This document shows, one piece after another, positions 23,601 to 32,170 of a DNA stretch of 40,536 nucleotides. The translations under genes were made by a program, and so were the position numbers. This DNA is from a virus. The notes below the pieces were generated by a model, which did not search any database, was not told the origin of the DNA, and was given only the letters and a program-made list of their open reading frames with translations. The DNA is taken from positions 1-40,536 of IMG/VR virus record IMGVR_UViG_3300033233_000086; one strand, 5' to 3'. Position 1 is the first letter of the stretch; each line of letters starts with the position of its first letter.

Positions 23601-24858
23601 TCATACTAAAGAAATCAAATAATTCATCATCTTGATTAACAATTTTAACAGCTTCTTCAGGTAATTTGTCAAATAATTGAATTATCTTATCCCACTTTCT
23701 TTCTATGAAATCTAAATGTGATAGATAAATTTTTTTTATTTTTGCTTTATATTTATTAGGCTCATTAATAACATCTGCAAGGAGTAATGTATTTATTTTC
23801 AGCTTATCTTGTAAGTTACCTACTATTCTTGTCATCCAAACATTAAAATTGGTCAAATATTCAAGCGAGAATTTCTTCCCTGCTTTTTTTTCTATATCAC
23901 TTTGTGCTGTAGAAGCAATTAGTTTAGCAACTTCTCGTGAACTAAAATCTATCTCATCTCCTGTTAATGGAACTTTTTCTTCATGTATTGTCCTTTTAAC
24001 ATCATCTATTGTTGTATATGGTGCCCCCTCAATCTTTTGAATAGCTTCTTTTGCTTTCTTTGTTTTTGCCCCTAAAAATCCAGCTAAAGACCCACCACCA
24101 AATACCAAATGGTCTAATGAATATGATAACGGCAAACCCTTTGCTACCGTATTTAATGCCGCTTTACCCAGCTCACTTCCAGCAAATGCTACATCCCCAG
24201 CCTTAATCCCAAGCGATGCTATTTCATTCGCAACCTTAACAAGTAACGACTTTCCTAATGTCTCTTTAGCTACATCTTTTAATACTCTCTTTCCTAACCA
24301 TAATGCTCCTTTCGTTGCTAGCCCACCTAATCCAAAAACTAATGACAAATCACTTGCTACATCTAATGCTTTATCTATTCGCTCAATTGTTCTATCAACT
24401 TGATATGCCATGCGTATTGTATTCCTTACATTAGCGACAAATTTATCATGCTCTTCTTTTTTTATCTTTTTGCCAACATGGGTCGCATCTAACACACGAA
24501 CAAACCCCATCCCAGGATCTTTTTCACCAAACGCATACCTACCCAATTCATCAATCCCTATGACCATTTCATAATCTTGTAAACGAGGCGTCGTAAGAAT
24601 TTCTGATTTTATTAAATCATTATCCTTTGCTTTTTGTATTATATACTTTGATACTGCTTGTGATACTACATTTGGATTTAAACCTTTCTTTTGAGCTAAT
24701 TGATTGATTGTAGAGAAAAATTGTTCTCTTGACCGCTTGTCCTTTAAAAGTTTATTTAGTTCCGATTTCTTTGGATATGCAATAAAACTTAATACATCAT
24801 TTTCATTATAACCAAAAAACTTAACTCGTAAATCGTGAATTATATCAGTTAGCCCCAT
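20557..24858 (-). CDS. Giant internal virion/ejection protein, 1433 aa
   Basis: This very long, mostly helical protein is the last gene of the leftward head unit, the position of the large internal virion protein in short-tailed phages (compare T7 gp16). Hydrophobic or amphipathic stretches include LVFGLGGLATKGALWLGKRV near 176-195 and WFPYVVAPFQVAVQSFAKSF near 1010-1030, the kind used to cross a membrane during DNA ejection. Coiled-coil segments lie near 640-730. I saw no lysozyme or polymerase motif. The ribosome site is weak (AAGAAG). A role in DNA ejection is inferred from order, size and composition. Confidence 0.65.
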   Translation of the reverse strand: MGLTDIIHDLRVKFFGYNENDVLSFIAYPKKSELNKLLKDKRSREQFFSTINQLAQKKGLNPNVVSQAVSKYIIQKAKDNDLIKSEILTTPRLQDYEMVIGIDELGRYAFGEKDPGMGFVRVLDATHVGKKIKKEEHDKFVANVRNTIRMAYQVDRTIERIDKALDVASDLSLVFGLGGLATKGALWLGKRVLKDVAKETLGKSLLVKVANEIASLGIKAGDVAFAGSELGKAALNTVAKGLPLSYSLDHLVFGGGSLAGFLGAKTKKAKEAIQKIEGAPYTTIDDVKRTIHEEKVPLTGDEIDFSSREVAKLIASTAQSDIEKKAGKKFSLEYLTNFNVWMTRIVGNLQDKLKINTLLLADVINEPNKYKAKIKKIYLSHLDFIERKWDKIIQLFDKLPEEAVKIVNQDDELFDFFSMNTSRALYNRAKAIVKDLEKNGIELDKVKIKVGDEIVALHGGHVYSNDFMKLVDDYVRKVIKNGHIGVGIEFLDEAGEQLRVVGLPSVYLPTSDYRKVMEVIVEDEEGLKKIYVDIPSTLLGGVAQKFKDDIGKIHDYLKEYTAKVKGLDIDQVKQVRYIYDPATQIFPSTLVRELNLSQYKLIDEALGIFPDEELKELGLTKERATKLVEFGDNITKAFNQHQLRATKIELEKRVKEIRSTLKELLGYEPKDKIRTDKLLNEALEHASISTDEELKILINQYTQEVNEYRTLLKDLKAKYTDKEKAKLVEQLIRSFQKFDTIIEKLGGQPIENLRQKLIKELVYKEKHPSEFKKYGKGFVDVKMLEELDGDLAKDYFARAFARQWTHEERWLVSVARNFDELALNDPLLKETDFIKTLELIRDYQGRDTARSKWLKTLGKFSRMYTWMLPRIAMGAAVQLFSAISQRYPSFRFFQAPIDAIKEVVSNPELREYLFKQIKEELHDNNYLSFWIRAVEPFVQTIFYNELLKNPEFRKEVLKDFGHIAIEGFTSTDAKLLAEHLANLIDSPAAISPFMGANFGKLAYIQSWFPYVVAPFQVAVQSFAKSFTSPKYAMNFFKHLILGATILPATITQFSGVADTIQNTYDGLSTVYHTIASILTGNPEPIQSYLEKQEPAFATIWKNLFSNLTGIPRDELTGRLFHDLGLMLALHGDDVAWQYVKSGLDFLEKHLDLANKNLFSAGSVSTSFEVTMPVVETAIRLINNLTVYEKEQPQQAGRAILETLMQTIPIAKNIKSGILSELTQYGRVSDNSVLKYFDDEDLAKATGLGYFLGVMVKHPVTVAKIFDTMFLGGFGEAIGRVLTGEEKRTLFLPKVTDAKSYRLKVLGNEEYVLQSLRQIEDPYTKKNILLRFANVMDNYFNERYIKKTDRSPEEEINMFKSYLTFMTYDPSILDETDLKYMIEVANKAGYYFKEKYGLEDQQLHEFLAKALDELKIRSKLRKQSPRPETVSQGS

Positions 24859-24873
24859 AATCTATAAACTTCT

Positions 24874-25842
24874 TTATTTTCCACCCGCAAGTTTCTTTAT
24901 TGTTTCTATTTCTTGTGGTGTCATTACATTACCTGTTTTTTGTTCTTTCTGTTTTTCTTTTTCTTTGTCTAATGCTAATTTTTCTTTTCTTACCTGTAGT
25001 TGCCCTTCTCTATATTCTAATAACGATAAAATATTTACAAAAGTTGTTAATTTTCCTAATCGCATTTGTTCAAGTTGTAGTAATTTGTTTAATGCATTAT
25101 CTAAATGAGTTTGTCTTTGTTCCAAAATTTTTGCTTCATTCTGTAATTTGTCTAAATATATCTTATACGGTGCTACTTTCATTTGAAAAATTTGTGGCAT
25201 CGCATCTATCAATTGACTTAAAAATTCCATACTTTTTGGAGATAACTTTGATACAAATTCAGGATTTTCTCCCATCATTATTAATTCACCTACACTCATA
25301 CCATCCGTATCTACACCCGCTTGCTTCCCTGCAAAATAACCTGTAATCAAACTTCTCATTGCTAAAGGAACCACATCAACAGGATAATGCAATACTAACT
25401 CCCTCATCTTATCAAATAAATGCTCATTCGTATGCTTTGCTAAATCACTCTTTCCTAACATCAATGCAAACAAACCAATCATCTTACTATGTGCATCATT
25501 AAATTTCTGTGTAAAATCAGCAAGCTCTTTCATTTTATTGTTATATTCTTGTAAGGTGTTTTGTAAATTTTTTTCTACCTGTTCCCGTTCTTTATTTATA
25601 TCCTCGAATAGTTTGCTTTCTTGTGGGCTTTTTTGACCTGTAAGAACAGCCTTGATTTCATTAAATAAGTCTTGTTTTAATTGTTGTTGACTTGTAGTTG
25701 CTTTCTTAGTTGTTTGTTTTGATTTTGGTTTAACTTGTTGTGTAGTTTGTTGTTGTTTTTGTTGCTGATTTTTAGTTTTACCTTGATAAGGTATTGCATT
25801 TTCTATAAAATAATCCCAAGGATCACTTATTAAAGTGCTCAT
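24874..25842 (-). CDS. Coiled-coil internal virion protein, 322 aa
   Basis: After a short start, residues 21-55 are a Gln/Lys/Thr-rich linker, then long charged coiled coils (about 75-120 and 225-310) flank a more hydrophobic middle. There are no catalytic motifs. A GGAG site precedes the start, which overlaps the previous stop by ATGA. It sits between two other helical virion genes in the ejection-protein position of podovirus genomes. Probably an internal core or ejection protein, from context. Confidence 0.55.
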   Translation of the reverse strand: MSTLISDPWDYFIENAIPYQGKTKNQQQKQQQTTQQVKPKSKQTTKKATTSQQQLKQDLFNEIKAVLTGQKSPQESKLFEDINKEREQVEKNLQNTLQEYNNKMKELADFTQKFNDAHSKMIGLFALMLGKSDLAKHTNEHLFDKMRELVLHYPVDVVPLAMRSLITGYFAGKQAGVDTDGMSVGELIMMGENPEFVSKLSPKSMEFLSQLIDAMPQIFQMKVAPYKIYLDKLQNEAKILEQRQTHLDNALNKLLQLEQMRLGKLTTFVNILSLLEYREGQLQVRKEKLALDKEKEKQKEQKTGNVMTPQEIETIKKLAGGK

Positions 25843-26579
25843 TTTTGAGCTCCTGTTTCTGTCTTTATTGTCGGATTAAGATTGCCTACTAAATTCGCAA
25901 TGTTTTTGAAAATAATTGATATTAATAATTGAAAATCTTCCCAATCTAATCCCTCTAAATCTTTTTTGTCTACTCCTAATTTTTCTAACATTTTAGACGT
26001 TATATTCTGCATTGCTTCTTTTTTCTTACCAGCTTTAACGCTTTGCTCAATCTGCCCCGAGACATCAAATAAAGTGCTCGCTATATTCGGATTTTGCATC
26101 ATTATAGATAACAAACCAGGTCTCAAAAAATTCCTCGGATTACTCAATATCCTTTGCCTTGCTTCTTCAATCTCTTTAACTTTATTATAGACCTCTTTTA
26201 CAGCTTGCGGTGCCTCATCTATATTTGTAAACTTATACTGACCTGTCTTTTCATCCTTCTGTAAATATTTCTCTATATCAGGAACATTCTTCTTTAACCT
26301 ATCTATTGTTTTATCATCTAATATAGGCTTCTTCAATTCTCTTGCTGTAAATAAATCCGATACCATCGGCAAAATTACTGCCTGAATAAAATCATTCCAA
26401 GTCATCTTCGGTTGCTTAATTGTTACCTTACCATATGGACTTGCTCTCTGAGCCGATAAAGTTGCTAAATCTCTTGTAGTAGGTCTTTCTGCAGTCGTAT
26501 CCCAAGGGTTCCTTCCAAACATTTGAGCATTAATTAACATGTATAAAGATAAAGGATCTAATGCCTGCATTTCTGCCAT
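25839..26579 (-). CDS. Virion protein of the ejection cluster, 246 aa
   Basis: The family is not recognised. It is mixed helical with a Pro/Thr-rich N-terminal third, charged helices near 95-145 and a hydrophobic C-terminal segment FQLLISIIFKNIANLVGNL (about 217-235) that could be amphipathic. AAGGGGG precedes the start. The stop overlaps the next start by ATGA. The gene lies between the 321- and 322-residue internal proteins, so I take it as a member of the ejection or inner-core set. Confidence 0.5.
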   Translation of the reverse strand: MAEMQALDPLSLYMLINAQMFGRNPWDTTAERPTTRDLATLSAQRASPYGKVTIKQPKMTWNDFIQAVILPMVSDLFTARELKKPILDDKTIDRLKKNVPDIEKYLQKDEKTGQYKFTNIDEAPQAVKEVYNKVKEIEEARQRILSNPRNFLRPGLLSIMMQNPNIASTLFDVSGQIEQSVKAGKKKEAMQNITSKMLEKLGVDKKDLEGLDWEDFQLLISIIFKNIANLVGNLNPTIKTETGAQK

Positions 26580-26590
26580 TACTGACCCCC

Positions 26591-27556
26591 TTAAATAATA
26601 CCAAATAACTTAAATAAACCTAAAGTCCCTGCCGTTCCTAATAACCCACCAAAAACTGGATTAATACCGCCACTTGTTGATTGAGTAGCATTCGCAGGGA
26701 ATAACGATTGTAATGTTCCAGCTGAACCAGTTAATGTTCCAAGGACAGAACGCCTTAATTCAAACGGAGTAAGTGCATATTGTTGTTGTGCTTGCATAAT
26801 TGCTCGATAAATATCTGGTAAAGATAATTGATGTTGTAATTGTTGCCCAGTTATACCTGCTTGTAATGTCATTGCACTTTGTAATGTTTTAGCAATATTA
26901 CTTGCGTAATCACTTAACATTCTTTCTTGGGCACCAGCTTTCTTTTCTCCTATATCAGTTTTATACCCTAAAGCTTGTTCTTGTAATCTTTGTTTTGCAC
27001 CAGTTTCAGCTTCAATTAATCTTTGTAAGGGTTCATATTCATATTGCCTAAATTGTTCAGCCATTGCTTGAGTGCCTGCTGTTTGACTAACAAGTCCTTG
27101 TAATGCTAATTTTCTTATTGTATTCCTTAAAGCATCTTGTAAAACTTCTTGTGTTAATTCTTTAGTTTGTGTTCTTGCTTGTTCATAAATTTGTGGAATT
27201 TTTTCTTCAGCTTCTTGAATGTCTGTTGATAAAGTTTGTCTTGCTTCATCCCAAAATCTACCTGCTTTTTCCACTGAGCCTTCAAATATATCTTGTAATT
27301 GTTGCTTTGTTTGTGCAGTAAGTTCTCCTATTTTCCCCTGTGCCTCTTCAAAAAACTCAGGACTTCGTGCTAACCAATCTCGATATTGCTGTATATATTG
27401 TTGTATAGCACTTTGAACACCAGGAACTGCTTGCTCAGCAAGAGGACTTAAAGCTTGAAGTTCAGCAACAATTTGGTTCGCAAGCTCAGATACTTGAGGC
27501 GGAGTTTCATATGTTACAGTAGTATCACTATCTCCACCACCAAAAATATCACCCAT
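26591..27556 (-). CDS. Ejection/internal virion protein, 321 aa
   Basis: The N-terminal MGDIFGGGDSDTTVTYETPP start, long Gln/Glu-rich helices, an LRNTIRKLALQGLVSQTAGTQA-like central segment and a Gly-rich hydrophobic tail (NPVFGGLLGTAGTLGLFKLFGII) form an architecture common to phage DNA-transfer proteins. The hydrophobic Gly-rich end would suit membrane insertion. AGGAGG precedes the start. It follows the adaptor genes directly and opens the group of four internal proteins. Confidence 0.65.
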   Translation of the reverse strand: MGDIFGGGDSDTTVTYETPPQVSELANQIVAELQALSPLAEQAVPGVQSAIQQYIQQYRDWLARSPEFFEEAQGKIGELTAQTKQQLQDIFEGSVEKAGRFWDEARQTLSTDIQEAEEKIPQIYEQARTQTKELTQEVLQDALRNTIRKLALQGLVSQTAGTQAMAEQFRQYEYEPLQRLIEAETGAKQRLQEQALGYKTDIGEKKAGAQERMLSDYASNIAKTLQSAMTLQAGITGQQLQHQLSLPDIYRAIMQAQQQYALTPFELRRSVLGTLTGSAGTLQSLFPANATQSTSGGINPVFGGLLGTAGTLGLFKLFGII

Positions 27557-27557
27557 A

Positions 27558-27899
27558 TTATTCCTCCTCTACTTTATATTTTAACACATACCCATCTAAA
27601 TATACACCATCAACCAATTTTCTCCAAGCCTTAGGATTTCGCTTCGTTATAAACTTAATATTCTTTAACCCCAGTTGCTTAGCTAACCCTACAAAAAATT
27701 CCTTCCATAACTTAACATCACCATAAAGAGACATCACTATCAAATCCCCTCTCTCATCCACATCCCAACTCGCAAACCCCCAATCCGTCGCTACTAAATT
27801 CGTTATATAAATCCTATCATACCCAGATTTAGCAAAAAATTTATCAAGCTCTTCCTTCGTTATATAATTTCTCAATCTACCACCAGCCTTCATATCCAT
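27558..27899 (-). CDS. Small head-region protein, 113 aa
   Basis: The sequence reads as alternating strands and helices, with GLKNIKFITKRNPKAWRKLV near 76-95 followed by DGYVLKY. That pattern faintly resembles the GNAT-like acetyltransferase fold seen in some podovirus head clusters, but no acetyl-CoA loop is clear. The start overlaps the adaptor gene by 23 bases, so it is probably coupled. A head-completion or host-modifying role is possible. Confidence 0.5.
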   Translation of the reverse strand: MDMKAGGRLRNYITKEELDKFFAKSGYDRIYITNLVATDWGFASWDVDERGDLIVMSLYGDVKLWKEFFVGLAKQLGLKNIKFITKRNPKAWRKLVDGVYLDGYVLKYKVEEE

Positions 27900-28515
27900 G
27901 CTTCAATTTTAGTAATGTCGTCCTTGTCTTCTTTATTTTCTCTAATCCATCCTCTAACTTACATAACGCTATATACTTTTGGTAGGCATTCTCATATTTA
28001 TCATATTCCCCTAAATGCAAATAAAGCTTAGCAAGATATAAATATTTTAACACTTCAGGTGCTTCATTCAATACAGGATGTGGATCACTATCTAAATCAT
28101 ACTCATAATAAATCACCCGATAAACAACATCATTAATTGGCGTAGCATTAAAATAAATAGTCATTGCATTATCATCAAAATAATAAGCCGTAGGATCTCC
28201 TACCAGCATCGTCCCTGCATACTTCGAATACTCAAATCCCTCTAAAATTTTATTGCTACCTTTAGGGAAAATTGCTTGAATAAACTTGATATTTGATAAG
28301 TTAAGATTAATAGATGATTGACCAGCCGATAGAACAAATTCTCCCTCTTTTCGCATAAAAGAAAAATTAATAAACTTCTGTATCTCTAAAAGTGCTTCTT
28401 GAAAAAGTGGTTTGTAAACTGAATTGTAGAAAGTAGAAAGTGAAAGGGGCTCCTCATACGGAACCCCCGCAAATTTTAAGATGTGTTGAATGTATTCATC
28501 ATTCGATGTCCACAT
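27877..28515 (-). CDS. Head-tail adaptor protein, 212 aa
   Basis: It sits directly after the capsid gene. The middle carries GDPTAYYFDDNAMTIYFNAT (about 105-124) followed by VVYRVIYYEYDL, matching the P-x-Y-x-x-D-x-x-I-x-hydrophobic...Y-x-hydrophobic-x-Y-Y pattern I know from phage adaptor proteins at the portal exit. The C-terminal half is helical. It lacks a clear ribosome site although its neighbours have one, and no other in-frame start is available; translational coupling is likely. It should seal the packaged head and connect the tail. Confidence 0.65.
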   Translation of the reverse strand: MWTSNDEYIQHILKFAGVPYEEPLSLSTFYNSVYKPLFQEALLEIQKFINFSFMRKEGEFVLSAGQSSINLNLSNIKFIQAIFPKGSNKILEGFEYSKYAGTMLVGDPTAYYFDDNAMTIYFNATPINDVVYRVIYYEYDLDSDPHPVLNEAPEVLKYLYLAKLYLHLGEYDKYENAYQKYIALCKLEDGLEKIKKTRTTLLKLKHGYEGWW

Positions 28516-28537
28516 TGTTTGCTCATTGGATTAATCA

Positions 28538-29644
28538 TTAAGCAGCCACTAAAATACCACCTACAGGCTGACCCTCTGCACTAAACCAAGTTGGGCTTTC
28601 TCCTCTATAAGTTCTAATAGCCATTCCTTTATACCGACCATAGTCCATAGGTCTCTCTTCATATACAGCCTCAGGTCTAATTACAGCTTCAACCACTGGT
28701 TGCTTACCTAAGAAGATACAAATCGCTTTGCCCTGTAATTCAGGATTTAATGAGCAAACAAACTTGTCAATATATTTACCCTCATCTCTCACAAATTCCT
28801 GTCCATAGAAGGAACCAATATATCCTTTGTAAAGCTTTTCAACATCACCAGAATAAGTAACAGCTTGGAAGAATACTGGGTCAGTTAAAAGCCTATTCTC
28901 AGCTTGCTTATTAATTATTACTAAATAAGTGCCATAACCATCTCCTGTGTAGGAAGGAACATTTAGGTCATGTAAAATCTGAGCAAACCTAAGAATATGA
29001 GACATTGTTAAATTAGAGGCAGATTTACCATCGATAGTATGATTAGTTGTATCATAAGTTACCTGTGTAATTGTTATCGGGGTAAATATTCCATCCACAT
29101 CTCTCATAAATTGTTTAGTAGATGCTAATGTTTTTCCTGTTTCATAGTATACATCACCACCAGATTGAGCAATTCCAAGAACATCTAAATAAACAAACGC
29201 ATTCATTAACAAATCTCTTTCAATCGATGCCACACCAATTTGACTAAACTTCTCCCTTGCAAGTCCATCAATATCTACAAATGAAAATAAATCCGCTCTC
29301 TCAGTATGCTTAAACTGTTTACCTCTTTCAGCTATTTGAATTAAGAACCTACCAAAATTGAGATTAAAATCAGGTAAAGCATCAAACTCTCCTACCTCAT
29401 CCCATAATGCATCTTCAGGTCTAAAGAGGTCTTTCGGAACCATAAATTTATCAGACATCTTCTCAGAAAATCCAGTAATCTTATCAACATATCGCCTGAA
29501 GTTCGAATAAGCAAAAGTAATCTTCCATAAATCCTTGGATAATTCAGTCCGTATAACAGCTCGTGCATCTGTAGTATCATAAAAGTTGGCTGCCGATATA
29601 TTACCTCCTTCAGCTCCTAAATCTCCCCAAAAGAAATCAGCCAT
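28538..29644 (-). CDS. Major capsid protein, 368 aa
   Basis: It follows the probable scaffold and precedes the adaptor. Residues 88-150 (DALPDFNLNFGRFLIQIAER, then a KHTERADLFSFVDID region) look like the extended loop and spine helix of an HK97-type capsid, and the length is usual. The N-terminus is rich in Asn, Asp and Gly and mostly loop-like. A very good AAGGAGG site implies high expression. I infer capsid from gene order, length and pattern; the subfamily is uncertain. Confidence 0.7.
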   Translation of the reverse strand: MADFFWGDLGAEGGNISAANFYDTTDARAVIRTELSKDLWKITFAYSNFRRYVDKITGFSEKMSDKFMVPKDLFRPEDALWDEVGEFDALPDFNLNFGRFLIQIAERGKQFKHTERADLFSFVDIDGLAREKFSQIGVASIERDLLMNAFVYLDVLGIAQSGGDVYYETGKTLASTKQFMRDVDGIFTPITITQVTYDTTNHTIDGKSASNLTMSHILRFAQILHDLNVPSYTGDGYGTYLVIINKQAENRLLTDPVFFQAVTYSGDVEKLYKGYIGSFYGQEFVRDEGKYIDKFVCSLNPELQGKAICIFLGKQPVVEAVIRPEAVYEERPMDYGRYKGMAIRTYRGESPTWFSAEGQPVGGILVAA

Positions 29645-29660
29645 GGTTCATCCCTCCTTA

Positions 29661-30308
29661 TTATTGTTTTTCTATTGGTAGACCGCTTGGAGTAGATAAA
29701 TCTAATCTACCCCGATCAACGGTCTGGTCATCCATATGGTAAATCATGTGATACTTTGTCGTTATATATGGTAATGCTTTCTTATAATCCCTCATCAAAT
29801 CCCTTACTGTATAAGGTCGTTTCCCTTGCTGTTTGTTAGGTATATAATATGGATTATACTGTTGTAGTCTTTTTAATTGGTCTGCTAATGTCTTCGTTGC
29901 TTCAAGTGTTAAATCTTTTGCCTTTTCAAGATATGTATAATAGTCTCCTTGCTTTCTTCCTGCTTGAATATCCAATACATACTGGCGATAAGCAATAGGT
30001 TCAATTGTTTGCAGTAAACTATTTAAATTCTCAAAATTAGCATACTTAGCTACAAATCTTTGCCTTCCGACTGCTATATCATGTAAATCTGCATTAGTCA
30101 AATATTCCGCCCCTGGGAATGGTGTTTGATTTGCTTGCGTGAATTTTTGTTCTGGTTGACTTTGCATTTGTTGCTGTGGTTGCTGTTGTAATTGTTGCTC
30201 CTCTTGTTCTTGTATTGGTTGTTCCGTTTGTTCTTGTATTTCAGTTGCTTCTTGATTGTCAAGTTTAATAGGTTCTTTTAACCATTCAAAAAGTTTGGTC
30301 AGATCCAT
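29661..30308 (-). CDS. Probable scaffold protein, 215 aa
   Basis: It is strongly Gln/Glu-rich from residue 18 to 58 (about half the residues), then helical with charged repeats to the end. This composition and the position directly before the capsid gene are typical of scaffolding proteins, which fill the prohead and leave before DNA packaging. AAGGAGG lies upstream of 30308. No protease gene was found, so the scaffold probably leaves intact. Another internal head protein remains possible. Confidence 0.55.
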   Translation of the reverse strand: MDLTKLFEWLKEPIKLDNQEATEIQEQTEQPIQEQEEQQLQQQPQQQMQSQPEQKFTQANQTPFPGAEYLTNADLHDIAVGRQRFVAKYANFENLNSLLQTIEPIAYRQYVLDIQAGRKQGDYYTYLEKAKDLTLEATKTLADQLKRLQQYNPYYIPNKQQGKRPYTVRDLMRDYKKALPYITTKYHMIYHMDDQTVDRGRLDLSTPSGLPIEKQ

Positions 30309-30318
30309 CTCTCCCTCC

Positions 30319-30636
30319 TTATGTCATATTATACATCAATTCATTTTCTTTGTCAAGAGGTAACCACTCATAAAAATATAAACAATGCTCCTTCTTATTA
30401 TACTGCACCACTACACAATTAAAAGCCATACTCAATACATTTAACATATTAATCTGATACTCACTTAACCGATTATTCCAATTTTTAACTTCATAAAATC
30501 CACTTGGCAAATCATATTTTGCTTTAACAACTAAAAAATCAGGTAACCCCCTTATCACAGGACAATATAATTTAAACGCTTTGATAAAGACAAATTTCTT
30601 CAAAAAGTTATTTATATCTTTCTCAATACGAAACAT
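30319..30636 (-). CDS. VRR-NUC-type nuclease, 105 aa
   Basis: A minimal PD-(D/E)XK nuclease of the VRR-NUC kind: Glu5, RGLPDFL with Asp33, EVK at 49-51 and a downstream Gln61 (SEYQ). Family members act as structure-specific endonucleases on branched DNA. The start at 30636 has AAGGA seven bases upstream; a longer start at 30684 would overlap the terminase gene and has no ribosome site. It is directly downstream of the large terminase, so it probably resolves junctions before or during packaging, as phage resolvases do. Confidence 0.75.
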   Translation of the reverse strand: MFRIEKDINNFLKKFVFIKAFKLYCPVIRGLPDFLVVKAKYDLPSGFYEVKNWNNRLSEYQINMLNVLSMAFNCVVVQYNKKEHCLYFYEWLPLDKENELMYNMT

Positions 30637-30658
30637 TTTATTCCTTGGTAAGCTTAAC

Positions 30659-32116
30659 TTAAATATAACTGGTAGGGAATGCATAAGTCGGTGTCTTCAA
30701 ATATCTACTCTTCTGTGGCTTACTTTGTTTGTATATCTCTACTATAACATATCTTATCGCATCAAGCAAATGTTCATAAAATCCATCCTTTTTATAATTA
30801 CCATGATGGTCAGCTTGAAATTTCCCTAAAAATCCTTCCAATGACCTATGAGCTTGGTCGCTAACTAATAACCTCTTCTTTTCTAATAAGTCTTTTATCA
30901 TAGCTATGCTCTCAACTATTCTTACACGATTTCCACGAAAAACAAGACCATAATCTTTTCTTAACTTAGTAAACAAATCATACCCATCATATATCTCTCT
31001 ATTCTTTCCTGCAATATCCCCTACATAAGTTATCATCTGTGGTCGTTTAATATTAAACTTCTTTTTAAATCGCTCTAACATATACTCAATAAATACCTTC
31101 AACGGTTGGTTATCTGAGATATAATCATCTAAAATCACAATCCTACCTAAATAATCAACCCCTACCAATACATATGCCGAATGCCTAATCCCAAAATCAA
31201 CTCCACAATAAAGTGTATAATCAAATGTTATGTCAATCAATCGGTTATCAATCGTAATAATATTTTGCTCATCAAATACATCATCAAATAAACCACCACC
31301 ATAATCAAACGCTCCCCACTCACCATCAAGCATAATCTTCCTATAACCTAATGGCTTCATCTCCATCTCAGTTATGAAAGAATGAGACACATTAAACCGC
31401 TTAGCAATCACCATATCCCCTATCTCATAAAGCTTCTCATACCTAATGTTATTGCTTACAAAATACTCTTTCCCTCCATAACTATATGGTATCATTTCTT
31501 CCCATTCTTTCTTACTTACCCGAGTTATCAAATAATTGTCATAAGTAGATGACCGAATAATATAAGTATCCTCACGGGTTTTTTCAGCAAATTCTTTATA
31601 CAACCAATGCTCCTGCGAACATGGGTTAAGTATTAACATACCTTTTGAAAAATCATGCACCAACCTATAACGCTCACTCACTTCAACAAACGCTTCCCTA
31701 CTTATTCTATCAACCTCATCAATAATTATCACATTAAATTCATAAGACAGCACGGACTTATATTGAGCATTTTTTTCATTGAGAGATAAATAATAGATTT
31801 CTACATCTGTCGCTTCATTCCTTATTACTTGCAAATTTAAATTCGTTGTGATAAGAGATTTAAGATATAGATTTTCTGCTAACAATCGCTCAAGCCCTGC
31901 AACTAAAGTATTCCTCAAATCTCTCAAGCTTTCACGAGCAATAAGAATACGAGACCCACGATACTTTTCATTGGTCAATAACTCATACAGAATAAAAATA
32001 GCAAGCTGTGTCTTACCAGAACCTTTACCACCAACCGATACAATCCATCGATAATCCGAATTGAAAAATAATTCCCAAATCTTTTCCTGAATTGGTGAAA
32101 GTGCTAATTGTAGCAT
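30659..32116 (-). CDS. terL: Terminase large subunit, 485 aa
   Basis: The ATPase half has Walker A GGKGSGKT at 29-36 and a Walker B VIIIDEVDR near 130-138; the nuclease half shows GVDFGIRHS near 308, TYVGDIAG near 361 and a late Asp/Glu-rich region, as in terminases that cut and pump DNA through the portal. The length is usual. The gene has no ribosome site: the -10 box TATAAT ends ten bases before the ATG, so the transcript is nearly leaderless. It opens the leftward head unit and shares its promoter region with a rightward cassette. Confidence 0.92.
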   Translation of the reverse strand: MLQLALSPIQEKIWELFFNSDYRWIVSVGGKGSGKTQLAIFILYELLTNEKYRGSRILIARESLRDLRNTLVAGLERLLAENLYLKSLITTNLNLQVIRNEATDVEIYYLSLNEKNAQYKSVLSYEFNVIIIDEVDRISREAFVEVSERYRLVHDFSKGMLILNPCSQEHWLYKEFAEKTREDTYIIRSSTYDNYLITRVSKKEWEEMIPYSYGGKEYFVSNNIRYEKLYEIGDMVIAKRFNVSHSFITEMEMKPLGYRKIMLDGEWGAFDYGGGLFDDVFDEQNIITIDNRLIDITFDYTLYCGVDFGIRHSAYVLVGVDYLGRIVILDDYISDNQPLKVFIEYMLERFKKKFNIKRPQMITYVGDIAGKNREIYDGYDLFTKLRKDYGLVFRGNRVRIVESIAMIKDLLEKKRLLVSDQAHRSLEGFLGKFQADHHGNYKKDGFYEHLLDAIRYVIVEIYKQSKPQKSRYLKTPTYAFPTSYI

Positions 32117-32126
32117 TTTGAGTTAA

Positions 32127-32163
32127 ATTATAACTTGACTTCTCGTAAAAACAAGTATATTAT
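32127..32163. promoter_or_regulatory. Overlapping divergent promoters, terminase and ATP-grasp cassette
   Basis: Leftward: TTGTTT (32154-32149), 16 bp, TATAAT (32132-32127). Rightward: TTGACT (32135-32140), 17 bp, TATTAT (32158-32163). They share the same 37 bases back to back, so polymerase cannot use both at once. Neither transcript has room for a ribosome site. Confidence 0.6.
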
Positions 32164-32170
32164 TAAGTTG

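Noticed and set aside
24900-25346. Plus-strand open frame of 148 codons
   Set aside because: It is antisense to the 322-residue virion protein and is a hydrophobic artefact of the Gln/Lys-rich gene.
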